The notes below the pieces were generated by a model. It was not told the origin of the DNA and ran no database searches. It was given only the letters and a program-made list of their open reading frames with translations. A DNA stretch of 64,000 nucleotides from Azadirachta indica (Eukaryota > Streptophyta > Magnoliopsida > Sapindales > Meliaceae): contig CM040445.1 in assembly GCA_022749755.1 (NCBI GenBank), positions 7,709,182-7,773,181 of the forward strand. Reading direction: 5' to 3'. How positions within the stretch are numbered: position 1 is the first letter of the stretch; each line of letters starts with the position of its first letter. Shown in pieces: positions 9,069-20,449 of the stretch. The position numbers and the translations under genes were made by a program.

Positions 9069-9719
9069 ATGGAAGGAGCTTCTATTCATCAATTTAAAAC
9101 TATTTGTGTTTTTTGTGGGTCAAGCCCTGGGAAAGGTGAAGAGTTTATAAAAGCAGCGGACAACCTGAGTCGAGTTTTAGTTGAGCAAAAACTTAACTTA
9201 GTGTATGGAGGAGGTAGCCTTGGGTTAATGGGATATGTGTCAACTGCCGCACATATAAAAGAGAGTGAAGTCATAGGTATCATGCTAAGGGCTTTATCTG
9301 CAGGTAACATAACTGGTAAAATAGTTGGAGAAGAACTAATGGTGTCAACAATGCATGAAAGAATTGTTAAAATGTTTGATTTTGCAGATGCTTTTATTGC
9401 CTTACTAGGTGGTTTTGGGACCTTAAAAGAAATTTTTCAAATTGCATTTTGGGCACAACTCACCGTTCATAAAAAACCCATAAAATTGTTAAATGTTAAT
9501 AGTTTTTTAAACAAGTTGTTGTCTTTTTTTGATCATGCTGTAGAACAGAATTTTATTTCACAAATGGCTCGCAAACTCCTCATTTTTGCTCCGACAGTTA
9601 ATGACTTGATCAATCAGTTGCAGAACTTTGTCCATGAACCAGATCCAACAATGACACGATTAAAATGGTCAAGTGAAAGCAGTAAAAAGCGAAAACTGGA
9701 TTTGTCACTTCATTTGTAA
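9069..9719 (+). CDS. LOG-like cytokinin riboside 5'-monophosphate phosphoribohydrolase, carried by the retrotransposon
   Basis: An intact, intronless 216-residue ORF (an in-frame ATG at 9,036 would add 11 Lys-rich residues; 9,069 fits LOG N-termini better). LOG enzymes cut ribose 5-phosphate from cytokinin nucleotides to give the active base. Landmarks: FCGSS 15-19, GGGSLGLMG 47-55, TMHER 94-98, LGGFGTLKE 113-121, WAQL 128-131, KPIKLLNV 136-143. The family motif PGGxGTxxE has Leu for Pro here but keeps GG, GT and the Glu; the MHxR Arg is kept. The C-terminal tail KKRKLDLSLHL (206-216) joins a basic, nuclear-signal-like cluster to an LxLxL EAR-like string. Host LOG genes are intron-rich, so this copy probably came from spliced RNA. 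It lies on the element's sense strand, ahead of the 3' tract. Activity is unproven. Confidence 0.9.
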   Translation: MEGASIHQFKTICVFCGSSPGKGEEFIKAADNLSRVLVEQKLNLVYGGGSLGLMGYVSTAAHIKESEVIGIMLRALSAGNITGKIVGEELMVSTMHERIVKMFDFADAFIALLGGFGTLKEIFQIAFWAQLTVHKKPIKLLNVNSFLNKLLSFFDHAVEQNFISQMARKLLIFAPTVNDLINQLQNFVHEPDPTMTRLKWSSESSKKRKLDLSLHL

Positions 9720-10875
9720 CTTTTCTTATCTCTTTTTTACCACTGATTGCATTTTGTTATTTTTTTTTTCTTTAATTATTTTTGCTTAAGTTTGTTTCAG
9801 GTTTTACTTGTGTTTCAATAACTACTATCTCAGGTAATATTCTCTATACTGTACCTTTTTACATTTAAACATTGGGGACAATGTTGCAATCTGGTTGGGG
9901 GGAGTGTAGTCGACATAAGTAACCATTTTTTTTTATTTTTTTATATACAACTAAAAAAAAAATTAGATTCATAATTTGTAAGGATAGTAGAGTAAGGAGT
10001 AATCTTACTCCTGAGACACATCTTAGTAGATATGCATTATCATTTGTTTTGAATTTTGAATTTCATAACAAAGAATTTATCATTCACTTTCTTTTGAATT
10101 GATCAAATATACAAACTCTTACATCATTATCACATAATAAATTCTGCTCAAATACTTAATTAGTAAAATATTTATAAACCACCTTTCACACACACACTTT
10201 GATACATGATTGTGGATGACATATTAAAATTTTACAATATTTGAGCTCTTTAATTTTGTCAAAAGTAGCAACTAAGGGTTCCAAAAAAAAAAATCTCCAA
10301 AAAAAATAATAATAAAAAAAATTAAAACAAAATAAATAAGTAAAAATTCTAATCAAAACTTTTACTTAGTAACCGGACTTCTTGCCTAATCAGCAATGAA
10401 TATTCGCGTAAAACGGTAAAATTTTGATATGAATAAATTCATAACCTTAACTCGAGTAATTAAGTTCGTAGGGGTGTTTTAATACCTAATACCCTAAGGC
10501 CAACTGGTTTGAGAGTTATTGGCCCAAAGCTCGGTACATAGGTTAGGTTATGCACAAAGAGGAAAAAAGAAAAATGGAGATAAAAATAATCTTTGCCCAA
10601 AAAAGTTTACCTTGACAAAATTTAGAACCGATGTTGTTTGATTCTAATTAAGTCCCATAACATGTATTAGTTACAAAAGCACAAAAAGAAGGTTTATTAA
10701 TAATTTGACTGATGAGTATTTGACACATATATAGTAAATTTTTAAGGGAGAGTTTGTTTATTTTAAGAAGATGAAAAGGGAAAGAATGATTTTTACTTTG
10801 AATGTAAATTCTATAAATCAACTCTAAATGGTATTACTTATATTACTAGGGACTAGTAATAAGTTGGTTGGGGGG
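9720..10875 (+). other. 3' non-coding tract of the element, with conserved motif and G-rich tracts
   Basis: No ORF. It holds the inverted-repeat motif aacattggggacaatgtt (9,868-9,885) and a G-rich tract ggttggggggag (about 9,892-9,903), a pair found after the coding region of many Athila/Tat elements. A second purine/G tract, ggttgggggg, at about 10,866-10,875 directly precedes the 3' LTR and is the likely polypurine tract. Low-complexity A-runs occur near 10,280-10,340. Confidence 0.7.
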
Positions 10876-12274
10876 TGTGATGAATGTTTAAAAGTATAGG
10901 TTTATCAAGAAAAATATTATGATTCACACTTAATAATGTTCTTCTATTCCCCAATAATAAAGCATATTCCTTTATATTGAATTGTAAAACATGAATTGGA
11001 CTAAATAGTTGGTTTTGCGCAGGTTTCGTATAAGGAGCGTATCTTTCAATCCAAATTATCAATTGATACGATTCTAGGGCTGGACAAACATAAACTCATC
11101 ATTTCACAATTTTTTGAGGTAAAGGTTGGACTAGTTCGAGCAATTAATGGGACGAAATTGGGCTTCAACAGAACTCAAGCGCATCTTAGAACTAGCCCAA
11201 CATACTTCTGTATTTGGGCCGTATCTCCCTAAATATGCAACAAACAATTATACGATTAGGTGATCTAGAAATCTGAGAAAAGGATCTAAATTTTTTATGT
11301 TTTGTATTTTCTCAAATTTCAACTGATCGGTTACCAAAAAGAGCTATCATTCTAGAAGGGCGGTGGAGAAATGTGACTTGAATATCTTTGCCTATTTTCA
11401 ATACAATTCACGGTCTAAAATAGAAATAAGAGTGAGGTATGGACCATTAGAAAGATGAGTCATCCACCTACAACTTTGAAGAAGGATGCTTTACGAAATT
11501 CGATGATTTTCATAGTCAAAAATATGTTGGAAATTGGTAGAGCGTGATTAATTGGAAATTGACCAAATTATGTTCACACATGTGGAATGTCTTTTGTTTT
11601 ACCTATATAAAGGAAGACGTGGAAGTGAGGAGGGGGATCAGTTTTGTTTCCATTTTTATTTTCTTGTTGTAATTTGAACTTCAATTAAATGATGTATTTC
11701 TAATTTCGTAATTAGGGCTAAAAGTGAACTTTTGATGATTTTATAGTTTTGTTATTTGATCCTTTGTTTTGTTCTTCATTGTTAATTTTTTTATTGATTG
11801 AGTACTATATTTTGCAAGAGATTTTGAATTGTTAGAAACCTTGATTCATTGTTAACAAATGGTACATTGAATATTTGGATATTTTCTACATATAAGAGTA
11901 AGGCAACTTATAGTTTTTCACCATCAACTAAAAGGTAAGTCTTTTGATTTTTTTGTGCTTAAATGATTTTATTTTCATCATTCAATTAAGATCACTTCTT
12001 TTGATTCTTAATTGTATTTTTCTTTAAAAAAAAAGGATCAAGAATAAGTTCTATACAAATCATTAAAATGGATCCCTAATGCCCTAATATATAATAATAT
12101 TGAATTTAAATTTGACAATAAACAAATTCACTCCATTTCTTATAATATTGGAATATTTGGACTTGTAATATTTAGACTTTTGGACTTGTGGACTTAATAT
12201 AATATATTTCCTGTGGACCGACACTCGGACTTCCGAACTTTATTACTTGAGACAACCTATACTTGAGAGTTACA
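10876..12274 (+). repeat. 3' LTR of the Athila/Tat-type element
   Basis: Starts TGTGATGAATG right after the G tract and ends ...GAGAGTTACA. Bases 11,656-12,274 align with the 5' LTR remnant at 2,031-2,650; 10,876-11,655 (U3) have no counterpart on the 5' side. The sequence following it, acctttaa, is also found in Copia DNA at copy B 37,692, matching the insertion point. Confidence 0.85.
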
Positions 12275-13159
12275 ACCTTTAACATTGAAATTTAGGCAGA
12301 GACATTATTACTTGGGAACTTAGCTTTGATAACAATTGTTGCGGCTAACCAGCCTTAGTAACAATGCCCTAATACTGATATAATTGAATCAAGATTACGA
12401 TATGATAAAAACTATCAGGTCTGACTGAATAATGAACACAAAACACAAAAATAATAAGTAAGATTAGAGACAAACAAGAATTACATGGTTTGGCAAAATT
12501 GCCTACATCCATGGAGCAAACACATGTAAGGGTTTTTATTAGAAGTGAAAGATACAAGATGACTCCCTTTTCTAAAATCACCTCTCTTTAATTTCTCCCC
12601 CTCTTTTCCCTTTCCTTTACTTTTTCCCCTCACATCCTTTGCATCTTAATTCTCTAAAATATAGGGTTTTATAATGCCTTTAAAGAATCCTAATTCTAAT
12701 AGGTTTAGTATCTTAATTCGAGTAGCATTTGGTATCCTCTTCAGGTTAGAATTAAACACCTCATCGAGTCATCGGGTATCAGATCAGGTCCTCTTTAAGT
12801 CACAATGACTACTCCACCTTAACTCCTTGGGTCTTTAGATCTCAGGGTACTCAGGTATTAAATCAGGTCCTCTTCAAGTCAGGATGATTACTCTACCTTA
12901 ACTATTTTGGTCCTCAGGTTCTCAAGTACTAAGGATATTAGATTAGATCCTCTTCAAGTTAGGATGACTACTTTACCTTGACTCCTTGGTTCCTCAAGTT
13001 CTCAAGTACTCAGGTACTAAGATATCAGATTAAATCCACTTCAACTCATGATGACTACTCTACCTTTACTCTTTGGGTTGTTAGGTCATCGAGTCCTCTA
13101 AGGTATTTGAGTACTTAGACACTTAGGTTCTCAAGAATTTGAAGCATCTATTCTTCACA
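12275..13159 (-). mobile_element. Copia 5' LTR and primer-site region (copy A)
   Basis: 12,337-13,159 matches the LTR at 37,770-38,578 of copy B (begins tgttgcgg, ends ttcttcaca). Just left of it, 12,275-12,336 keeps a short piece of Copia leader including the degraded Met-tRNA primer site (aacaattg-side of 'tttgataacaattg'). The interior and the other LTR were lost around the Gypsy insertion. The LTR contains several imperfect copies of a 60-70-bp unit ('tcctcttcaagtcaggatgactactctaccttaac'). Confidence 0.85.
12740..13130. repeat. Imperfect internal tandem repeats in Copia LTR (copy A)
   Basis: Repeated phrase 'cctcttcaagt..ggatgactactctaccttaactc.ttggg' with 'caggtactaa' recurs about every 65-75 bp, four to five times. 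The same array occurs at about 36,100-36,360 and 38,170-38,540 in the copy B LTRs. The number of units differs between LTRs. Confidence 0.75.
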
Positions 13160-16100
13160 AATATTGATCTTCTTCAAGTGCCTCGAGCAATGAAATGCTT
13201 ATAATAGCTTCTGCATCTTCTTGATTGAAGTGTTCTGAATTGTTTCTGTGTTTCATTCACTGTTGAAGTTGATAAACACTTCAGCTAGGGAATTTTGAGG
13301 CAGAGTTGATGAGGAAATTGGCCTAAATAACTATGGCCTCAGAATCTAATTATGTTTATAAATAAGAATTTTTTTTCTACTTCCAATTTATTGAATTCTA
13401 GCTTTTAAAATATTTCTCCCCTATAGAATGGTTCTCCAGATAAAGGATGGATTGCTTCCTACCTGCACCTCAATAAATTCTTTTTTAGGAAAATATCTTG
13501 CTTGTAAAGTGCTAGCCACCAATGAGTTTGGATAAAGTTGATTCTTTATCCCTATTTGGTTAACAATGCCTGATTAAAAGTGTTGAAATCTTTGAATCCT
13601 AATCTTCCCTTGGTTTTTGGTTGATACAACTTTGACCAATTTTCCCAATGTATGCTCTTGGAGCACGTAGATGTTTGCCACTAGTAAGCTATTAGACTCT
13701 TATGAATTTCTTCACAAAGACCTTAAGGTATCTTAAAAATACTCATTGCATGAGTTAGAATTGCTTGCAGTATTACTTCGATCATGACCTTTTTACATGC
13801 ATTTGAAAAAAATTTGGCCTTCTACCTCTTTAACTTACTTTTGATTTTGGTCTTCAACTCATTAAAGTAGATTTGCTTATTTCTTTCCACTATAGATGGC
13901 CAGCCCAAGTAAGTTGAGGATACTCTTAATTGTATTGGTAATTGATTATCCAATATTTGGATAAAAAGCATGTATGACTTATCAAGGCTGAACATTTGTC
14001 CAAAAGCAACCAAATAAACTTTAAGTATCCTGTTCAAGTGGGAGCAATCATTTAGAGATATATGGGTAAAGACCAAACTATCATAAATTATTAGATTTCA
14101 AGTAAATTTAACACCATTAATAAGATTTATATACTTTGCTAGCTTTAACATTGGTGAGAAAGCTTCCACACAAAATAAAAATAAATAGAGAGACAAGGGG
14201 CAGCCTTGTCTTAGCCCTCTCTAGAGATAAACAAGCCCTTTAAACCTACCATTTATATTAATTGATAAAAAAAAGCGTGGGGATGCATCATATAATAAGT
14301 TTCACCATCTTATTTGAAAGGCCTATCTTCAGCATAACACTTTCCAAAATGCACCACTTTGCCCTGTTATAAGCTTTGCTCGAAACTAATTTCAGCACCA
14401 CTAGACTAGTCTTGCCCTTTTTCTTGCTTCTAATTTTGTGTAGACTCTTATATTATAATATTATTTGCAATAAGCTTATTGGGTAAAAATGCACTCTCGT
14501 TGGTGGATATAACTTGGTTGAGAATATTTTTCAATTTGTTGGCTATAACTTTAGCTATAAGCTTATAAATCACATTGCACAAGCTAATTGGTATAAAATC
14601 AAACACTTTCCTTGGATTTTTAGTTTTCGAAACCAAAGTAATGAGGTATGATTCATTGCTAATATGTCACCTTTCTCATTTAGAATGTTTCGACAAGCTT
14701 TGATTACCTTGTCATCAACAGAACTCTAATGTTTTTGACAAAATGCAATAGGAAATCCATCTGGCCTTAAAGCTTTCATCTGTCACAATGCTTACATAAT
14801 CTCCTCTTGTTTGAATTCTCATTCTAGATTATGGTTCATAACCTTAGTGACTTTCCTAAAATTCTCTTCCGAAGCTGCTTCCATACTTAGTTTGATAGGC
14901 TTAGATGAAGAGAATAAGATTTTAAAACAGTTACAGATCATATCAGACACCTCATGGTCTTCCACCAACCACTTATTATGGTCATCAAGAATGCCCAAAA
15001 TTTTATTCCTTCTTGTTTTTTTTAATGCTTGGGCATGGAAAAATTTGTTGTTTCTATCTTTTTTTTAAGCCACAGAATTCTAGATCTTTGTCTTCAATAA
15101 ATTTTTTCCTTCAGAAAGAACCTATCAATTTGATTCTTAATGTTTATGATTTCCATCGTATTATGGGGGTGAGTTTAAGAGTTTCTTAGTTTATTTAGAG
15201 TATGAATCATATGTTGGAATTCCTGCTTTCTTTTACTTAACCTTGCCTTGCATTATTCTTTCAGATTGTTCTTAGCAGTTTCCAAATAAGAGAGAAATTA
15301 TGATATCGAGTTCAGGTTTGCTCCAATGTCACTATCTTGATAAGCTTCTCTTATAATCTCCTTACATTTTTTCAATCTTTACTAATACAGAGAGGTGATT
15401 GGAGCTCCAAGACTCCAAATATGATACAAATGATTTTACAAACATATCTTGCTAGGACAAAGTGATAAGAATTGGTATAACTTTTCCTCTATCAAAGCTA
15501 AGTTGAAACACTTATTTAACTAGGTATAAGGATGCTCTGATTACCCTAAGTCATATTATCTGCAATCTTAGATAGTAAACTTTGAATTTTGTAATCTTAT
15601 CAGAGTTACAAATTATACCCTTCTCTTTTCTCTTTTGGGTGGGTTATCTCGTTGAAGTCTCTGCCACAAATCTAAAAGAGAGTAAATAAAGAAGCCAGCC
15701 TTTTTAAAAGGCTTTGATTGTCCTTTTTTTTACTTTGCTCTAGGTGACCATACTAATCGATAGACCTTCAAAGATCTCTCTCTTCTGATTTTGTGAAAGA
15801 ACCAATATGGTGGTTATTGTAAGAAATAATCTTAACGTCCAATTCTAATGATCATAACAAAGTTGTTGCACTTGGTTAATCGTGGGCACAATTCAAAAAT
15901 TTAAAATTATGCATTTCAGTACATTTTCAAGGTTTTTAAAATCTTGCATTATTTTTTAGGTTTTAAAGACTTGATTTTTATCCGATTTTCAAAACTCAAA
16001 ATATTTGTTTTTGAAAAACTCTTGAACTTGACACAAATATCATGCACACTTACATACATAAGGATACAAATACAAATATAAAATGAAGTACCGTACTTGT

Positions 16101-16766
16101 GTCATGAGATTTTATTAAAGCCTTCTTCCATTTGCTCAAGGGAATTTACTTTGCTTTTCTTGAAATCCTTGATTTTGGATATTCTTTGAATTTTTATAAT
16201 TGCATTCTAATTCTTCACACTAGAAATATCACAATAAATACTACAAAAAGAATTTGGTTTTGAAGGATATCAATATTTGTTATCATAAAAACAAAGGGTT
16301 ATAAGCCTTAAGACTAACATTTGTTTCCATTTTTTGAAACTTCCTCTACTCTACCAATTTTCTTACTCAAGAATAACCCATTTCACAATTCATATATATG
16401 ACTGGGACATTATGGATTTGCACACAAAAGGAAGCATGGGTGAAGCTTTGTTTTGATATATCTTCAATTCTTGTTAGCTTACACAATACAATAAAGGATT
16501 TATCAAAGCTTTAAGGACTATTAGCCATCATTCTTCATTGATCTGTTTATGAGATAAAGAAGAAAATAAATTTATTAAAGCCCAAACTTTCAACTTTCAC
16601 TCCGTGAACTGTCCTTCAAATTTGCTTTATGGCTACTTGAAAGCCTCCCTATTTATCTTATCCCTTTTTAGTTTGAGTTTCCCCCAATATTTACCTTATC
16701 TACTTCCTTCTTCATTAGAGACAAGGAATTGCATCACATTACTAGTTCTTCTATTTCTGAGTCCAT
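13160..16766 (-). pseudogene. LINE ORF1 start and ORF2 endonuclease/reverse transcriptase (copy A, interrupted)
   Basis: Minus-strand continuation of the LINE cut at 1,888. The reading across the Copia insertion is contiguous: 'FNQEDAEAIISISLLEALE' (13,230-13,160) leads into 'KKGKYLVKNGYD' (1,860-1,830). Reverse-transcriptase pieces: 'PISLCNVIYKLIAKV' near 14,590-14,540 and the 'YLGWPSIVERNKQIYF' segment near 13,920-13,870. The endonuclease motif DFNEI lies near 15,650. ORF1 begins at about 16,766 on the minus strand (MDSE...). About 770 bp of ORF1, including its zinc knuckle, are deleted at 16,335 relative to copy B. Many stops. Confidence 0.82.
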
Positions 16767-18371
16767 CTGAGTGTAATTTATTTTGATTGTGTGTATGAGT
16801 GGGTTTTGGCTAAAGATTGATCTAGCTAAACTTCCAATAAAACTAACAAATAGGTATTAAGTGGAGATATGGGTATTAAGTTGAGAGATTGGGTAGAGAA
16901 AATAACTAGGTGTATGCTACAGAACAAAGAGACGTAGTTGTTAGGTTGTGGAATAAAAATTTATAGGAGAGGAGCTATAGATATCAATGGAAAGATAAGA
17001 CAAAAACACAAATGAAATATTCAAGCAATATGGTAGTGGCAAAAAATCTTCACTCAAGGAAGTGAATGGAATCTTAATTGGCCAATTTTAGATGCCTCCT
17101 TTCTATTTCCACAGTTGGTTCACAAGCTTAGCTGGAGAACTCACGAGAAGAAAGTTATCCCAAATATACATCTACTTAACCTTTTTATTTCCCTTTTCAG
17201 AGACCTTTTGTTTCATGATTGTGTGCTTCAACTATTTTCACCGTCATATAGTATATGTCAGGAAAGAAGCCAAGAAACTCCTCTAATATATAGTTAAGTG
17301 TATTTCTATTTGATACACCTTGCACTAACAAGTGTAAAAAAAAGAATAATAAAATAAAATCTGAAGCGGTGAACGCAAAAGCAATACATATATATATATA
17401 TATATTGTTTGTTTTCGGTTTTGCAAAGGGGAATGAAAAGCAATTGAATAGAACATAAGCAAAACTTGAATAAAAGGAAAAGAGAAGAAAGGAAAAAGAG
17501 AAGAAAAAAGATAAATAGGCATAATCCTTCACAGGAAATGGGAAAAATACAGGAAAATGTATTGGAAAGTTAAATTTATATCTAGAAACTCAGTACGTAA
17601 TGTATTTATAAAATTAAAGTAATTTTATTGTTATATTTTTTATATGTATCAAGTCTTCAACTAATTTTAATCGTAAACTGTTAAATCATGTGTTTTTAGG
17701 AAGTAACGCAGTGGTAAAGAATCTAGAGGAAACTGAACTTTCTAGAGATTAAGTCATCGAGTTGTGAGTGGATATTTTTAAAACACTATGTATTTATAAT
17801 ATATTTAAATGTTAAACATATTATGATTAATCTGTTTATTGATATGTTAGATTGTGCATGTAAAGTGGCATTTAAATGATGTGTGATGTCCAAAAATTAT
17901 GTGAAAGTGATTGTTTTATGTTTGAATATTGTTTATGTTTGTTTAAAGCACCACACATGTACCTATCCCCCAATATTATGTAGTAAAGTCCTTAGGACCC
18001 ATGGAAACATATATACGATATAAGTGAATTGTAAGCTCCCTAAGCGATAATAGAAGGCCGCTGGGTTGAGTATAATTTTCCAACTTGGGCAATAGAAATT
18101 CTGCCAAGCATGATATACCCTAGGTACCAGTTGGGTGCTATATGAATTATTTGTGATGATATGCAGCCTTATTATGCAAATGATGTTCAATTTATGCATA
18201 ATTTAAAGATGTTTTACCATAATGCATAAATATTTATTTTCTTTAAAATTATGTTCGCTCACTGAGCCACAAGCTCATTCTTTTTCCTATTTTCCCTATT
18301 TCTCTCTAAGTCACGCAGAATTTCATATAGGGTACAGTTTTGTAAATGAGGTTGGGAGCACTCTGCTCAGA
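16767..18371. other. LTR-like, non-coding part of the block (copy A)
   Basis: No convincing gene. Short ORFs at 17,092-17,532 on both strands are not family matches. A (TA)n run lies at about 17,388-17,405. The part from about 17,700 on, with 'gctcactgagccacaagctcat' (18,257-18,278), resembles LTRs of Gypsy elements in style, so a solo LTR ending near 18,770 ('gagtcggggtagg') is possible. Counterpart: about 42,966-44,576. Confidence 0.4.
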
Positions 18372-18716
18372 CTACATGAAATATTTTGAGCATGTCTTAT
18401 ATGTATGTGGTTATGTATGTATGTGTGATGAGACATGAAGTCTCAATATATATTAATGATAAAGGCCTGAGACCATTTTCTTTATCCATAAGTTTTATTA
18501 TGTGATGATTATAAGAAATGATAGGTGGTAAGTACAAATTTCACCACTTTAAGCATGCTACATGAAATATTTTGAGTATGTCTTATATGTATGTGTTATG
18601 TATATATATGTGATGAGGCATGTAGTCTCAATGTATATTAATGATGGAGGTCTGAGATTATTTTTTTTATCCATGACATTTATTATGTGATGATTATACG
18701 TACAAATTTTTAGCAG
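18372..18716. repeat. Two-unit tandem repeat of about 186 bp (copy A)
   Basis: Unit 1 (18,372-18,557) and unit 2 (18,558 to about 18,716) both begin ctacatgaaatattttgag and share 'gtctcaat.tatattaatgat' and 'ttattatgtgatgattata'. The same pair occurs at 44,577-44,923, so it predates the block duplication. Confidence 0.88.
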
Positions 18717-20449
18717 AATTTATCTCAAACTCTTGAAAGGAGTCGGGGTAGGTCTTATCACTATTGAAAAATTTTATCAAATAAACATCAGAAAATAAAT
18801 TAAGAGAGTTATAAAATTTATATAAGTACACAATTTCAATATAAAATAAAAAGAAAATACCTTTTGATGCCATTTAATTACTTTTACTGTAAGTTTTCTT
18901 TTACCAATAGTTTTCAAACCAATCCATATTTGATCTTTACTAAACCAATCCTCCTTCCTTCACCAAAATCCTTCTATTTTTACTAAACTAATTTGCTTTG
19001 AGCTGCAGTAAAGAGAAGGATAAACTTCTTTTTGTAATATAGTAATAAAGAAAACTAATTTTTTCTTTATAATATACATCAAAAAATTAAAAAACTCCAG
19101 GGTTTTTACACTTTATATTCCTTTTATATCACAATTATTTTAATTAAAACAATTTTAGTTAAAGTAGAATTAACTTAATTAATTAATTAAATGTATAAGA
19201 CAACGCTAAAGTAATTTTTTATTTTTTTTAATTAAGCAAAAATAATAATAATTAATTAATAACATTTATTAATTAATTAAATTTGTAAAACAACTTCTAA
19301 TAGATTGGATATTCTAATTAATTCAAAATTAATATTTGAAAGAAATAATAAAGAGGATAAATATATCTTTTGAACTTATCCATTTAATTTCTTAAATTAA
19401 ATTATTTGAATATTAATAAAAGATATTTTCCTTAAAAAATCTTACTAATTAATTAATTAAATCCAAATGAAAATATGTATTCAAGAAAATTATTTTTTGG
19501 ATATATAAATATCTGTTGTAATAATTTTATTCATTGTATTATTTATTGTACTTATTTAAGAGGTAGCATTGGAGACCTATGAACTTATAATTTCAAAATC
19601 CAATAAATTTAGATAATTAATTAAACTCTTTAATTAATTAATTCAATTTATTAATTCTAATATTATTCAATTTGTAGATATATTTTATTCAAAAAACTTT
19701 AAACAGTCTGTTAATATAATCATTACATGTAGTTCAACTTTTTATAAACGGTCCATAATTAGATTTAGGCTATTTTTTTGTTTTATGTCTCTAATTACAT
19801 ATTTATTCTTAAATTTCATTAATTTTCTAGCGAAAAATCAATTCATAAGCCAACTATAAATTGATCGTTCAAATTATTCAGTTCTAGAATTAACACTTAA
19901 GGGAACCACTTTTCTAACTTCTAACAAGAAGAAATAGATTTCATATATGCATATCACATTCTAAGTTATTTATCTCATTAAATCTCTAAGATACAAATAT
20001 TGAACTTGTTTTTTTGAACAAACCTTAACAAGTAATTTAAAAAACTTAATACCATTAACAAGAATTTATGACTACTCAAGATTAAAATCGATTTATATAT
20101 GATTATTTATTAATATTATTTGAATCCTCAATTCATAATAGAATTTATATGAAAATTTAAACTATATTTAGTTTAGTTTAGTCCTATATAATTTTATTAT
20201 ATAAAGTGCTTCTGTCATTAATGTTACTACATTGATAATCTGGATAAAATTACCACAGTCTTAATATAAATGGACCGCATTAGTAATATTTAATCAAAGA
20301 ACTCAACTTTAATTAATTTATTACGGACTATTTTAATTTATTATCCATAATTTTAATCCTCTTGTGTATATAACACTTATATATATTAAGATTATGATTA
20401 TATAAATAAAGTAGGATTTTTCTGATATTAATTAACATTAAATATGAAC
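18717..20449. other. Very AT-rich sequence without a recognised gene (copy A)
   Basis: Dominated by A/T runs and repeated 'attaattaatta' strings (for example 19,170-19,190, 19,248-19,280, 19,448-19,462). No coding pattern found. The counterpart is about 44,924-46,690. Confidence 0.5.

Larger units (their letters stand above)
2031..12274 (+). mobile_element. Ty3/Gypsy element, Athila/Tat type, with two accessory ORFs
   Basis: A 10.2-kb plus-strand element: truncated 5' LTR (2,031-2,650), a primer site matching tRNA-Asp, gag, protease, reverse transcriptase/RNase H, integrase, an accessory Cys-rich ORF (8,127-8,666), a LOG-like ORF (9,069-9,719), a long 3' non-coding tract and a full 3' LTR (10,876-12,274). 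The Asp-type primer site and the motif aacattggggacaatgtt plus a G-rich tract after the coding region are typical of the Athila/Tat branch. It is absent from copy B, where the Copia target is unbroken, so it most likely inserted after the block duplicated. By eye the LTRs differ at roughly two dozen positions over about 615 bp. gag-pol is dead, but both accessory ORFs are open. Confidence 0.93.

Noticed and set aside
9069..9719. The LOG ORF as an ordinary host gene that transposons happen to surround
   Set aside because: It is intronless, on the sense strand, and lies between integrase and the element's own 3' motif, polypurine tract and LTR; copy B has no LOG ORF at the matching site.
17092..17532. 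Overlapping ORFs on both strands, conserved in copy B (43,261-43,734)
   Set aside because: Conservation follows from the block duplication. The readings are low-complexity (TA run, Lys/Glu or Phe/Ser runs) and match no family.
17700..17780. tRNA-like or SINE head ('gtaacgcagtggtaaagaatc')
   Set aside because: An A-box-like string is present, but there is no proper B box and no clover-leaf pairing that I can fold by eye. The same holds for 32,350-32,410.
18372..18716. Spaced repeats as a possible CRISPR-like array
   Set aside because: Only two long units of about 186 bp joined head to tail, in plant DNA; it is an ordinary tandem duplication present in both block copies.
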